Assembly: GCF_947492645.1 (NCBI RefSeq)
Contig: NZ_CANLMZ010000008.1
Location: 186,001 to 250,000 of the forward strand
Reading direction: 5' to 3'
DNA length: 64,000 bases
DNA from: an uncultured Pontibacter sp.
Lineage (GTDB): Bacteria > Bacteroidota > Bacteroidia > Cytophagales > Hymenobacteraceae
The position numbers and the translations under genes are program-made. Below the pieces are notes generated by a model that was not told the DNA's origin, did not search any database, and saw only the letters and a program-made list of their open reading frames with translations. Positions 17,420 through 27,028 of this stretch are shown in pieces (position 1 is the stretch's first letter; each line of letters starts with the position of its first letter).

Positions 17420-17785
17420 TTGCCTGCACATGTGTCGGATACCGCCATGTTGCTACAGCGATGCTGCAAACTGATGCTGGACACGGGTGGAAATATTTCA
17501 GTAAAACAAGTGCTGGAAAAGCCGGGTTCCTCACCACGGCTGCTTCAAAAGCGCTTCAAGGACGCTGTCGGGCTCAGCCTAGAGGAATACCTGAATATTA
17601 TCCGGCTGCGCGAATCCGTTAACCGAATTGGCTATCCCGAAACTCCTATCCCGTCCATGACGAAACTTGCCCTGCCGTATGACAACTACGACCAAGCGCA
17701 TTTCACCAATGCCTTCCGGCAAGTCACCCGCACCACACCAGGCAAGTTCAAGCCAACAGAGTACCTGCAGTCACTTAAAAAGTGA
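17420..17785 (+). pseudogene. 5'-truncated AraC-family regulator
   Basis: Only the C-terminal domain of an AraC/XylS regulator remains: ISVKQVLEKPGSSPRLLQKRF is the first helix-turn-helix and YDQAHFTNAFRQVTRTTPGKF the second, ending in the usual K-F-x-P tail. The N-terminal sensor domain (~150-200 residues) is absent. The frame opens at 17420 by chance. It could still make a 121-residue DNA-binding fragment. Its left edge joins the truncated SDR gene, so one deletion probably removed both 5' halves and the shared promoter. Confidence 0.75.
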
Positions 17786-17845
17786 TAGCAGGAATTTTCA
17801 CCCCCCTGCTATCATATTGATTTAAACCACTTTCACCAAAAAAAT

Positions 17846-17867
17846 CTACTCACCGAGCTACGCACCG
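17846..17867 (+). repeat. Arm-type repeat, copy 2
   Basis: 20 of 22 positions equal the copy at 16176-16197. The similarity continues weakly for ~80 bp downstream (shared AGCTGCAAA and a following TTAAA block), so this looks like a diverged copy of an element end rather than chance. Confidence 0.5.
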
Positions 17868-18446
17868 AAAAATTTTGTGCCATTTAGCTGCAAACGCTAC
17901 AGCTTAAAAACACGTAAAATATTCCATATTTTCAACATACCTCAAAGTTTCAGTCATACCAGCCACCCTAACGTTTTTAAGACTTTGTCAGCATAAACTG
18001 CATGTATTGTTTATAATATCAAAATTTAAGAATTGGTATGCATTGCCACATCGATACAAAAAGAGCAGGTGTACGGGCAGCCAACACTATCAGGCATGGC
18101 ATCATTTTAAGAAAATAAATTTTTCTTAAGAATAGGTTCTATAAATTCCCGCCGCTCTTTTGCCCCTAGAAAGGGTACTGCCTGCCTCTCAGCGGAAAGA
18201 TGTTTCCCTCCGACTAAGGCAGAAGTAACAAGCCCTGCCCTTTTGCGTGCTTTTGAATAATGGCCTGCTGTGGCATGTAAACCTTGAGGATTCCCGGTTA
18301 ATCTAGCTTCAGAATAGCTTTCTTTGCACCGCCTGATAGAGCTGCGTTGACGTGTGGAGTCTGCTTTCCTTTAACCATGTGCCAGGGAGTTCAGCTCCTG
18401 CCTATTACCCCGGGCCTATGCCTTACTAGTCCTGAAACTAAAGGTT
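17868..18446. other. Non-coding stretch
   Basis: No supported gene. An AT-rich inverted repeat, TTAAGAAAA/TTTTCTTAA with a 5-nt loop, lies at 18107-18129 without a T tract. The rest shows nothing I can name. Confidence 0.4.
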
Positions 18447-20876
18447 CTACTGCCCACCAGCCCTGTTTAGCTCCTCGAGTTTTGTATTTCGTAACTTTGA
18501 TTTAAAACTCTGCCCTCTTTGAAAGTTATACCTCAAGGTAAGCTTTATACTTTGCATCATAAAATAATTCTCGAATGAAAACACATTACCGTTGTAGCTG
18601 GCGTCACCGCGCGCTATCCGTGTCCTGAAAATATCGGTAACACCCAGCGTCACATCAAGTCTTTCATCCAGAAATGGTTTTTTTAGGCCTGCATCCAGCC
18701 ACCACTGGGTTTTAAATGTGTAGATCCCGTATGTTGACGGGGAACTGTACGCTGCCGTTGCCTGTAGCTGTATCCCCAGCGGCAGCAGCACATTGTGCGT
18801 GGATTGAGCTGTTAACGTAAATTGTCTATTCTTCAGCACCTGTTCCTGCAGCAGGATGCTATTACGCTGCTGGCTGGCCACTAGGCTATTGCTGACATCC
18901 CAGCCCTTTAGAACCTTCACCGGTACAAGCAGCGTGGCGCTAAAATTCTCGGCCTTATCAATGTTACGTTCCTGGTAGATGGTGGTGTTGTCCTCGGAGT
19001 TCTGCTGCGGCACCTCTGCAAAAAAGTCCTTGGTATGGGCGTAGCCCAGTACAAGGTTGTAAGTATTCAGCAGCGTCTGTATCACCTGAAAAGAGTTTGT
19101 GTATTGGGGCCTCAAATTCGGATTGCCCTCTGCCCAACTGTAAGGGTCCTGGTAAAATATAAAAGGATTCAGGGTGCGGTAGTTAGGCCTGTCCACTCTG
19201 CGGCTATAGTTGTAAGATATTTTATAGCCTTCACTTACCTGATGCGTTAGAAAAAAGCTGGGGAAAAGGTCGAAGTAGCTTTTTGTGATATTTTCACCCC
19301 CGTTGACTGGCTTGCCCTTACCCCATGTTTGCTCTCCTCTAAGGCCTGCCTGTAAACGCCAGTTCTCGTTTATACTTGCGCTGAAGTTCGCATAGCCGGC
19401 CAGGATGCTTTCGGTGTAGCGGTAGTTATTGCTTCTTTCCTCATCCAATTCCCTGTTATTCTCCTTTTTGGCGTCTGCTATGTAAAAATTGAGTTGGTTA
19501 CCAGACTCCACATGGCTGACTTTGCCCCCCAATTCCAGCTTCATTTTTGGCAGTAGCGTCATCCCAAAATCCCCGTTAGCCGAATAGATGGTATAGTAAC
19601 CTGGATTGTAGGTTGTGATCAGTTCATCTCTTGTGGCATTCGTGTTCACCTCAAGAAAGTTGTTTTCGTAGCGGGCATCATTGTGATTATCCAGTTGTAT
19701 ATAGTCCAGGTTAAACGAGAGGCTTGTACCGCTGGTATCCAACAGCCCATTGTAATGTAAGTTTATCGCGCTACTGCTGTTGGTTATGTCATTAAAATTA
19801 CCCGCCTTCACAAAGGTATGGTTTCCCTTTGCATTATCGTTTACATCGGTATCGGAGTAAAAGGCACGGTTAGTGGCATTACGGCTCAGGTTTAAAACGG
19901 CGCCGATGCTGTGGTGCTGGTTCAGGTCATAATCGGTGCCCAGGCGCAATGCCGGGTAGTAAGTAGACATGCGTTCGTTTCTAAGCTGGTGAAAGCGGGC
20001 ATCCGCTCCCGCCTCATGAAACTCCCGTACCATGATTCCCTCGCGCAGGCGCGGTCGCTCCGCCACGTCAGCATGCACAAACGAGCTCCAGTTGCCTTTC
20101 TTGTAGTTCAGGTTTACTCCGCCATTGTAACCCGATGCCTTGTTGTATTGATATCCGCCATACACACTGCCGTTCATTCCCTGCCTTGTGTTCTCCTTCA
20201 ATTTTATATTAATGATGCCTGAACTACCCGCAGCTTCATACTTTGCCGATGGATTGGCAATGACCTCTATACTTTTTACGCTCTCTGCCGACATCCCTTC
20301 CAGCATGCTTTGCAGCTCTTTCCCGGAGAGGTAAGTAGGCCTCCCATCAATCAGCACGCGTGCCCCTGCCTTTCCATTAAGCTGTATCGTGCCCTCCTGG
20401 TCTACCCACACGCCCGGAGACTTCTCCAGTACCTCGTAGGCTGTGCTGCCTGCCGCAAGCGCCGTACCCTCAATGCTCACCACCAGTTTATCGGCCTCCA
20501 CCGAAATGGCAGGACGTAATGCTCTGACCGTTACCTCGTTCAGCATCTTGGCATCCTCCTGCAGCCTTAGCACCCCAAAGTCTTTATGGCCCCCGCTGCC
20601 AGTTACATCAAAAAGTCCTGTATGGGTTGTCTTAAACCCCAAGGCTCCGAGACGCAGCAGGTATTTGCCCACGGTAGGTGCGGCAATGGTAAAGCTGCCA
20701 TCGGCTTCGGTGATGGTACCCGTGAGAACCGTAGAGTCCGTTGCCTGTAATAAAGCCACATTGGCATAGCCTAATGGGTTTGAACTTAGGTCTTGTAACC
20801 TGCCAGTTAATTGGGCAGAGGCCGTGCCTGTTGAAAAGAGCAACAGGACATACATAAATGATAATAGCTTCATCAT
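18447..20876 (-). CDS. TonB-dependent-receptor-like outer-membrane protein (CarboxypepD_reg + OMP_b-brl_3)
   Basis: An 809-residue protein with a signal peptide (residues 1-21). Residues ~23-105 form a carboxypeptidase-regulatory-like beta-sandwich (LTGRLQDLSSNPLGYANVAL). Next comes a plug domain with LNEVTVRALRP, YEVLEKSPGVWVDQEG, VLIDGRPTYLSGKEL and SVKSIEVIANPSAKYEA. The barrel follows, with DRPNYRTLNPFIFY typical of the OMP_b-brl_3 group. It probably imports a substrate or takes part in envelope signalling; the ligand is unknown. It lies 118 bp downstream of the hydrolase gene on the same strand and may be co-transcribed. Unlike the rest of the island it contains three TATACTT heptamers. 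Confidence 0.88.
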   Translation of the reverse strand: MMKLLSFMYVLLLFSTGTASAQLTGRLQDLSSNPLGYANVALLQATDSTVLTGTITEADGSFTIAAPTVGKYLLRLGALGFKTTHTGLFDVTGSGGHKDFGVLRLQEDAKMLNEVTVRALRPAISVEADKLVVSIEGTALAAGSTAYEVLEKSPGVWVDQEGTIQLNGKAGARVLIDGRPTYLSGKELQSMLEGMSAESVKSIEVIANPSAKYEAAGSSGIINIKLKENTRQGMNGSVYGGYQYNKASGYNGGVNLNYKKGNWSSFVHADVAERPRLREGIMVREFHEAGADARFHQLRNERMSTYYPALRLGTDYDLNQHHSIGAVLNLSRNATNRAFYSDTDVNDNAKGNHTFVKAGNFNDITNSSSAINLHYNGLLDTSGTSLSFNLDYIQLDNHNDARYENNFLEVNTNATRDELITTYNPGYYTIYSANGDFGMTLLPKMKLELGGKVSHVESGNQLNFYIADAKKENNRELDEERSNNYRYTESILAGYANFSASINENWRLQAGLRGEQTWGKGKPVNGGENITKSYFDLFPSFFLTHQVSEGYKISYNYSRRVDRPNYRTLNPFIFYQDPYSWAEGNPNLRPQYTNSFQVIQTLLNTYNLVLGYAHTKDFFAEVPQQNSEDNTTIYQERNIDKAENFSATLLVPVKVLKGWDVSNSLVASQQRNSILLQEQVLKNRQFTLTAQSTHNVLLPLGIQLQATAAYSSPSTYGIYTFKTQWWLDAGLKKPFLDERLDVTLGVTDIFRTRIARGDASYNGNVFSFENYFMMQSIKLTLRYNFQRGQSFKSKLRNTKLEELNRAGGQ

Positions 20877-20994
20877 GAGGTATTGTAAAAGCTAGAAAGG
20901 GGTACCATAGACAGAACAGAAAGCAGTCCTGTTATCCTATCCTCTCAAGCCGGAACATCAGCTCCAAAGGGAGGTACTGCCTATCCGGCAAAAT

Positions 20995-22161
20995 TTAATA
21001 GTTCGTTTGGGTAGCGCGCGAAATCACCATCACCATATCCAGGAGATAGGCTTCTGAAGGCCTCTTCAGAAGTCGGAAATTATCCGTGTTAAACTGCATG
21101 GCAACGGCTATATTCAAATCAGGAAAGTAGGCAGCGTCTGTTACATAGCCGGGAAACCAGCCACTATGGCCATAGCCCATGCCAGCATGGCCTCCGGGTC
21201 TTAGCTGCATGGCCAGGCCGTATTGATGGTTTTTACCAGTATTGGCGGCTACTCCCTGACGCATTTCTGCACGCAGGGCAGGTGAAATAGCCTTAAAATC
21301 ATAATACGCTTTCGCCCAGGTGGCCAGGTCTGCCGCGTTTGAGACAAACCCCCCCCCTGCCCATTCAAACTGCGGATTAAGGGTTAACACTCCCTTTCGA
21401 ACCATAGCTCCCTCCACCGGAAAAGGGCCACCTGCCCGAGTGTAACCAACAGCCAGCTTGGCGTACGATCGCTTAGTGGATGGTTCTGTGGCCGTCAAAC
21501 CGTAGGGCTTGATCAGATCAGACTTTATTTGGTCATACATTCTGCGGCCGCTTATTTTCTCCAGGATGTAGCTGAACAGGATATAGTTGGCATCTGCATA
21601 ACTAAACCCGGTCCCTGCTTCAAACAGGGCCTTGCGGTCAAAAATGTAGGCAAGAAGCTCAACCGGCTTCCAAGTATGTGTCGGGTTACTTTTTAACCGC
21701 TGCATAAAATCCCCATGCTCCAGATACTCTTCTATACCGGATGTATGATTGAGTAGCATCCGCATGGTAATACTTTGGGCATTGGGTATCCTGTTGAACC
21801 AGGGCTCATGACCTATGTAGTTTGCGATCCTGTCATCCAGCTTAAACAGCCCTTGTTCTGCCAGCAGCAAGGCCGCTGCGGTAAACAGGGTTTTCCCGTT
21901 GCTGCCTGACAGCATCCTGTGATCCGGTTGCATCGGGGCTCCGGTAAGGGAGTCTGCTGTACCTGTGGCAATGGCGATGCGCTCCCCATTTGGCAGTACG
22001 GCTGCAAACGTAGCCCCAGGAAACCCATTAGCCCTTTGCATAGAATCAAGCTTCCCTTGGAGTTGCATTTTCAATACTGCGGTTTGCGCAGGTGTTTGCG
22101 CAGACACATGAAAATAGCAAGCATAAAGTAACAGCAGCAACAATGTGATTTTGCGGTTCAT
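20995..22161 (-). CDS. Serine hydrolase of the beta-lactamase/PBP4* family
   Basis: A 388-residue protein; the frame is open to 22278, but ATG 22161 starts a proper signal peptide (MNRKITLLLLLLYACYFHVSA). The active-site SxxK is SNGK (Ser87, Lys90), the YxN-like element is YAD in FSYADANYILF, where Asp replaces the usual Asn, and the KTG-box equivalent is HSG in YGHSGWFPGY. Such periplasmic enzymes act as esterases, D-aminopeptidases or carboxypeptidases; beta-lactam resistance cannot be inferred. Upstream of the TonB-type receptor, so it may process its ligand. Confidence 0.87.
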   Translation of the reverse strand: MNRKITLLLLLLYACYFHVSAQTPAQTAVLKMQLQGKLDSMQRANGFPGATFAAVLPNGERIAIATGTADSLTGAPMQPDHRMLSGSNGKTLFTAAALLLAEQGLFKLDDRIANYIGHEPWFNRIPNAQSITMRMLLNHTSGIEEYLEHGDFMQRLKSNPTHTWKPVELLAYIFDRKALFEAGTGFSYADANYILFSYILEKISGRRMYDQIKSDLIKPYGLTATEPSTKRSYAKLAVGYTRAGGPFPVEGAMVRKGVLTLNPQFEWAGGGFVSNAADLATWAKAYYDFKAISPALRAEMRQGVAANTGKNHQYGLAMQLRPGGHAGMGYGHSGWFPGYVTDAAYFPDLNIAVAMQFNTDNFRLLKRPSEAYLLDMVMVISRATQTNY

Positions 22162-23069
22162 CGTGTTTTGTATTTTATTGTTTTGCTTAGTGTATTTCCA
22201 TTCAGGTTCATTGCCGTAAAGCGCACCTTCTGATTCCCTTATCCATACCACCTTGGTGGCCCCAAGTGGCAGCAACACCGACAGACAACGGAGCTTTATA
22301 AGTTGTTTCTGCAGCCAAAGAACGTACCCTGTGTGTAAAGCTTAAGCCCTACAGAAGGCAATCAGTCTTTTATATGACATTAAAGTAACAGCTTTCAGCC
22401 CGGCTTCTACTTGTATTATCCTGCCATTTCATGTCTTGACTGCTACCTTAATCTGTCACAGGCCCACATCAGGATGCAAATAAGACAGCAGGAAGGTCCC
22501 ATGGCTGCACCACCGTACTTTTATCCGGCGACTAATCCGCAGTATTTAGCAGCGCAACGCTACATGCTTTGAAAATATCATGGCAAGACGGGAGCTTAAA
22601 TTCCGGATACCTGCCAGCGGAGTAGGCCATTACGCTTCCGAATCAAGTAGCCGGGAAATGAACAAGGACGGGGAACAAAATAAATGCGGTTAAGTTCACA
22701 GCTGTAAACCCGGTCGTGAAAATGGTTTGCCTGATAGTGCCTGTGTTTCCTAGCACCAGGCAGGCACTACCGCAACGAGTCGGAAAACGAAGCATTCTTA
22801 CATCAATCAACGGAATGTTTTCGTCCATTTTATACCTTCCCGCTACGGTAGTTTTCACCTTAAAAAACAGTTAATGAAAGGAGCTAAAACTTTCGCTTGC
22901 TTTTACCTCCTCCGTACTACTGCTACAAAGTAAGGGAAAATTGAAGGCTGCGTGTTTGTACAATCCTGACGTTTTACACCTAATGATGCTATAACTCTTA
23001 CAATCTTGCAAAAGAGGGGGAGAGGCTCTCAAGTGGGGGGTAAAAATTGATCTGTTGTAAAGGCAGGTG
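22162..23069. other. Non-coding stretch of about 0.9 kb
   Basis: Separates the hydrolase gene from the AraC gene downstream of it. No open frame has a family signal. An ORF at 22643-22858 on the minus strand is short and featureless. Promoter for the hydrolase gene must lie at the left end but is not clearly visible. Confidence 0.45.
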
Positions 23070-23999
23070 CTACCTATTGTATTTCGTGGGCGCTACGCCA
23101 GTAATCTTCTTAAAGGCATTGCTAAACGCAGCCAAGTCTGAGAAATTAAGCAAACAGGCCACTTCACTCCAGCTCATTCCTTTTTTGCTTAGCTCAAGAC
23201 TCGTTTCAATCCGCCTGCGCACCAGGTAATGGTAGGGGCTCACTTGGAAACACTCCTTGAACAGCTTGTAAAATCTGAACTCCGAAAGGCAGCACACGTC
23301 GGCAACTTCCTTTATACCGATGTCAGAGAAGACACTATCATCCAGCATTTCTTTTCCTATCAACAGCCTATGGTACAACTCTTTCCGAGTGGACAACTTG
23401 GAAAGCCTCAACCTATAGTAAGCAAAAATAAACGCAAGATTGTCCTCCACCAGGAGCGAGATCAGGTCGTAAATTAGCTCCATGGCAGGCTTTTGAATCG
23501 CAGGAGATAAAGACACCATTATGAGTTCATTTAATAACTGTTGCATCCGTGCACTCGCTATGGTCTCCCGCACAAACAATTCTGGAGAAAGCAGATACCG
23601 GTTTACTTGCCTGTATCCCTCCAAGTCATCCGGGCAAAGCACTTGGTGCAACACCTCATTTACAAGCTGCATGTTTAAGTCAACGCACATCCCCCATGTG
23701 GTGACGTTCTTGATGACGACTTCCATGGATGGAACAGATTCATTGACTAGCAGATACTTCCCGCCGCATACTTTGTAGGGTTTGTTGTGAAACCAGTAAG
23801 TCTCCAGTCCCTCCGCCGTGAACTTTAAGGCAAGCCCCCTGGGACGCAATTCGGACTCCAAGCTTGATGAGAGCGTGCTCATGATGCAATTCTCACTCTT
23901 AATCGTTTCCAGCACGCCACAGTTGTTGTCGTTTACGTGCAGTATCTCACAGTTTCCTGTATAGATAGATTGTGTCGGGTCAGAAAAACGTGGTTCCAT
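23070..23999 (-). CDS. AraC-family transcriptional regulator, paralogue 1
   Basis: A 309-residue regulator with an N-terminal cupin-like sensor half and a C-terminal AraC domain (residues ~205-309). Its first helix-turn-helix is IGIKEVADVCCLSEFRFYKLFK and the second is MSWSEVACLLNFSDLAAFSN ending in GVAPTKY. It is a close paralogue of 26096-27028: both share KSENxIMSxL, EGxETYxxxxxxF and the block STRKELxHRLxxGKEMLxDS. The two copies flank the receiver and unknown genes between them. Targets are unknown; the adjacent uptake/hydrolase genes are reasonable candidates. A TATATTCG element, near TAnnTTTG, lies upstream in the AT-rich region past 24040. Confidence 0.9.
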   Translation of the reverse strand: MEPRFSDPTQSIYTGNCEILHVNDNNCGVLETIKSENCIMSTLSSSLESELRPRGLALKFTAEGLETYWFHNKPYKVCGGKYLLVNESVPSMEVVIKNVTTWGMCVDLNMQLVNEVLHQVLCPDDLEGYRQVNRYLLSPELFVRETIASARMQQLLNELIMVSLSPAIQKPAMELIYDLISLLVEDNLAFIFAYYRLRLSKLSTRKELYHRLLIGKEMLDDSVFSDIGIKEVADVCCLSEFRFYKLFKECFQVSPYHYLVRRRIETSLELSKKGMSWSEVACLLNFSDLAAFSNAFKKITGVAPTKYNR

Positions 24000-24477
24000 T
24001 TACTTCCCTTTTATAGTACATAAAGCCATTTGCTATTACATACATTCTACTTGCTTTGCGAATATAAGATTATAAAAATGCCAGAAAATCGCAATATAAA
24101 ACAAACTAAAACAAATTAGTTTTGACAAATTACTTTAACAGGAACAAATAGGGTCGTTGGTCCCCTGAGACGCGTACCGGGGCTGGCCCCTAGGGTAGCA
24201 TACCCGACAAGCAAACTTAATTACCCTGTAGCCCATGAAGCTTTCAAGACACATTTTTAGATTAATATGGGAAAAACTAAAAGGTAAAACCTGCACCGTG
24301 AAAAAACGACGGCACCTGTAGGCCTTTGTACTCCCACTGAAGATTCCTTAAACTATCCTGAGCTGCATGCAGCAAGAGAAAGGCTTTCTGTAAAAGGAGA
24401 CTTGTTGCCGGTTGCTTTCTCAGTAGGTCCCTATGCACCCACACATCCTGTTGGTACTCTTTAAAAGAACGAACGCT
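24000..24477. other. Divergent intergenic region
   Basis: Between AraC paralogue 1 and the receiver gene, about 480 bp with no gene. The left part (24040-24140) is AT-rich and suits promoters for the AraC gene. A small GGGGC-TG-GCCCC hairpin lies at 24179-24190. Confidence 0.45.
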
Positions 24478-24912
24478 ATGAAAAAATTCAAAAAAATACT
24501 CTTTATTGACGATGACCCCATTGCCACTTATTTTAACAAGTGCCTCATTGGTAAGTTAAATCTGTCACAGGAAATTGAAAGCACCGCAACAGAGCAGGAA
24601 GGATTAGCCTGGATTCAGACAAACTGCCGCGGTCCTTACAAGGGCAAAAAGCATCAGGGGCAAGTGCTGATTTTCTCTGACCTGACCATAACGGCCATGA
24701 ACGGCTTTCAACTGATCAATGCAATTAGGGAGTTAGAGCAAAAAAAGGAAATTCAGGCACCCTTTCTCTATTTTCTGACTTCATCCGAGCTAACAGAGAT
24801 GTTTACAGCCTGTGACACCTCCTTTGTGCATGGTTTCCTTTCCAAAAACTTATCAGAGGATGATATACACCTCGTGCTTTCTGAGGACAAGCAAATCGTT
24901 ATGCAGCTTTGA
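24478..24912 (+). CDS. Stand-alone response-regulator receiver protein
   Basis: A 144-residue single-domain receiver. The acidic pocket is FIDDDP near the start, the phospho-acceptor Asp is in IFSDLTITAMNGFQLI, the Thr/Ser switch is in YFLTSS, and the conserved Lys is in GFLSKNLS. The ATG at 24478 (MKKFKKILF) is preferred over 24433 because it begins right at the first beta-strand. There is no output domain, so it should act by protein contact, as CheY or phosphorelay proteins do. No histidine kinase is encoded nearby, so its partner is unknown. Confidence 0.88.
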   Translation: MKKFKKILFIDDDPIATYFNKCLIGKLNLSQEIESTATEQEGLAWIQTNCRGPYKGKKHQGQVLIFSDLTITAMNGFQLINAIRELEQKKEIQAPFLYFLTSSELTEMFTACDTSFVHGFLSKNLSEDDIHLVLSEDKQIVMQL

Positions 24913-25029
24913 CGCCAGGATACAGGGAGGCATAATCCCCCTGCCCAGAACGTGCTACAAGAACAGAGTTATAGAGGCGGCGGCCCTTGAGACAGGGAGC
25001 CTCAGCGCTGCTCCGCGCTAGCTTGCAAG

Positions 25030-25926
25030 CTATAACCGCCAAAACAGTCGGGAAAGACCGTTGAAGGCTCTTCTCTTTGCCTCTACTTGAATAAACCCGT
25101 TCTGCAGGAGCTTTTGCTTTAAACCCGCGCTGTCCAGACTGTTAAAGGGCCTGTAAGTCAAATAGCCCTGCCTGTTGCGAAGGGGGCCTGCGTAGCTGGG
25201 GATTCCGAGCATCTCCATAGACTGTAACAGCGAGGCAAATAAACGTTTGTCACATGTTTTCAGGATAAGCCTTTTAAACTTGTCCATGCAAAGGGACGTT
25301 TCCCCCCCGCTTGCTGACAGCGCTAAGGTAACAAATCCATTTTCCAGGGTATCAGGTAAATTACGTTGAATAAAAGAAAGAAGCGTCGGGCCATCTGTTA
25401 TCCATTCTTCCTTCTCGCTTCCGCAGGCGCTGCCAGTTTTTAGGGAAAGGTGTCCTCTGTCTACCCCGCGCAATTGAGCAGACAAGCAAAAAAACACATG
25501 CTCCAGCATGCCCACGCCCAATACCAACCTGAAGGTATAGGTGCCTGCCGCATCGGGCCCATCGGCTCTGAAAGACTGCTGTGCCGATTCCAGGTCTAAG
25601 ATACCGTTTGTGGCGCCTTTAACGATGCCGGTGGGGCAGATAAATATCTTTTCCCCGGCACTTTCAGGAAACGTGTGCAGCCCCCTTCCTACAAAGACGT
25701 CTGCTGATAAACGCTCGGTGGGCATGGACAGTTCGGTTACCCCTGCCATAGGCAACAGGGAGGCTTCTACTGCCTGGCAGTCTGTTAACCCAATCACCCT
25801 GGCGCAGTCATTTGCTTTATGAATAGCAATGCCCAGGTGCTCCCCATAGCTATAAAAGTCGGCTAACGCGCTCACTTCTTGTCCCACGTTTCCTTTGACC
25901 AGCAGATACCAGAGTTTTCGTTCCAT
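25030..25926 (-). CDS. Protein of unknown function (298 aa)
   Basis: Not recognised. There is no signal peptide and no convincing membrane helix. It is moderately Cys-rich (about seven) and has alternating strand/helix predictions. A segment reading SLKTGSACGSEKEEW in the middle and a C-terminal LKQKLLQNGFIQVEAKRR stand out. Composition and codon use match the GC-richer island genes. It lies between the stand-alone receiver gene and AraC paralogue 2, on the same strand as the latter, with a 169-bp gap. Coding is likely from the length and consistent frame. Confidence 0.6.
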   Translation of the reverse strand: MERKLWYLLVKGNVGQEVSALADFYSYGEHLGIAIHKANDCARVIGLTDCQAVEASLLPMAGVTELSMPTERLSADVFVGRGLHTFPESAGEKIFICPTGIVKGATNGILDLESAQQSFRADGPDAAGTYTFRLVLGVGMLEHVFFCLSAQLRGVDRGHLSLKTGSACGSEKEEWITDGPTLLSFIQRNLPDTLENGFVTLALSASGGETSLCMDKFKRLILKTCDKRLFASLLQSMEMLGIPSYAGPLRNRQGYLTYRPFNSLDSAGLKQKLLQNGFIQVEAKRRAFNGLSRLFWRL

Positions 25927-26095
25927 GTCTTGCCCAGTTGTTGTGAGGACAAAGATAAAGCGCTGGAAAACACAGGGCTTGTACTATGCTGCTTAATGCA
26001 TCCCCTAATCCATTGTCTTGCTGCATGTTAGTCAATAGAGTTTTCGCACAAGAAGGGCATGCTAAAGCAGGAGAGCCATGTTGTGTTCCCTCGCA

Positions 26096-27028
26096 TCAGC
26101 TTATGGCCTTTGAGGGCGCAACTCCCTTTACTTTTTTAAACCCCTTGCTGAAAGCAGCCAGATCCGTAAAGTTTAACGCTGCTGCGATGTCACTCCAGGA
26201 ATGCCCCTGCTTCTTGAGCTCTATGCTCTTCTCGATCCTTCTTTTGAACAGGTAATTATAGGGGCTGTCCCCAAAGCATTGCTTGAACAACCTGTAGAAC
26301 CGAAACTCAGATAAACAACTCGTCTCAGCCACCTGTTTGATGCTGATTTCATCAAACAGGCTATCCTCTAACATCTCTTTTCCTAACATCAGCCTGTGAA
26401 ATAGTTCTTTGCGCGTGGACAGTTTGGAGGCCTGCAGCTTATAGTAGGAATTGATTACTGGCAAATTGTCCTGGACCAGCATGGTCGTCAACTCATAGAT
26501 GAGTTCCATGACAGGCCTTTCAATTGATTGGGAAGCCGACGAAACGATCAGGTCGGTTAACAATTGCTTTAACGGTGCACCGGCCGCCGCTTGCCTTAGC
26601 AGCAATTCCGGTGTAAGTAAAAAGCGGGATGCGTTTGTGTAATTGTCCAGTTCATCAGGACAGAGTACTTGCATCAATACATCATTTACCAGGCTTAAGT
26701 CAATGTCCACACACACGCTTAAGGTAGCGGCGCCCTTGATAGCCACATTCATAGCAGGCACAGAGTCATTGACCAACAGATACGAGCCCCCTGAAAGACT
26801 GAAGCGCCTGCGTTCCAGATAGTAGGTTTCCACACCTTCCGCAGCGAATTTTAGTCCGAGCCCCTGGGGACGGATTTCGTCCTCTAGGCTGGTCAGCAAA
26901 GAACTCATAATCCGATTCTCACTTTTACGCGGCTTCAAATCATGATAGTTTCTGTTGGTAGCATGTACCACTTCACATCTACTGCTGTATAATCCAGCAC
27001 CTGCGCTTACACTTTTCAATTCCATCAT
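26096..27028 (-). CDS. AraC-family transcriptional regulator, paralogue 2
   Basis: A 310-residue sister of the regulator at 23070-23999, with the same sensor half and C-terminal double helix-turn-helix (ISIKQVAETSCLSEFRFYRLFK; second helix HSWSDIAAALNFTDLAAFSK). Similarity runs along the full length, which points to gene duplication with later divergence. It begins with two Met codons, and ATG 27028 or 27025 are both possible. It is divergent from the NTF2-like gene at 27534, the first of the rightward hydrolase genes, which it may regulate. Confidence 0.9.
   Translation of the reverse strand: MMELKSVSAGAGLYSSRCEVVHATNRNYHDLKPRKSENRIMSSLLTSLEDEIRPQGLGLKFAAEGVETYYLERRRFSLSGGSYLLVNDSVPAMNVAIKGAATLSVCVDIDLSLVNDVLMQVLCPDELDNYTNASRFLLTPELLLRQAAAGAPLKQLLTDLIVSSASQSIERPVMELIYELTTMLVQDNLPVINSYYKLQASKLSTRKELFHRLMLGKEMLEDSLFDEISIKQVAETSCLSEFRFYRLFKQCFGDSPYNYLFKRRIEKSIELKKQGHSWSDIAAALNFTDLAAFSKGFKKVKGVAPSKAIS

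Noticed and set aside
17420..17537. Right-hand part of the SDR-containing frame read as one 242-aa protein
   Set aside because: The first ~43 residues are antisense to the AraC remnant and have no reductase similarity, so the long frame is an accident of the fusion.
18061..18120. Short plus-strand frame reading RAGVRAANTIRHGII
   Set aside because: Resembles the end of a LuxR-type helix-turn-helix but is too short and has no upstream part to support it.
20995..22161. Calling the hydrolase a beta-lactam resistance gene
   Set aside because: SxxK and HSG motifs define the broad PBP4*/esterase family; the YxN element is altered and nothing shows lactamase activity.
22161..22278. Longer 427-aa start for the serine hydrolase
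   Set aside because: The extra 39 residues precede a clear signal peptide, so the internal ATG at 22161 is the better start.
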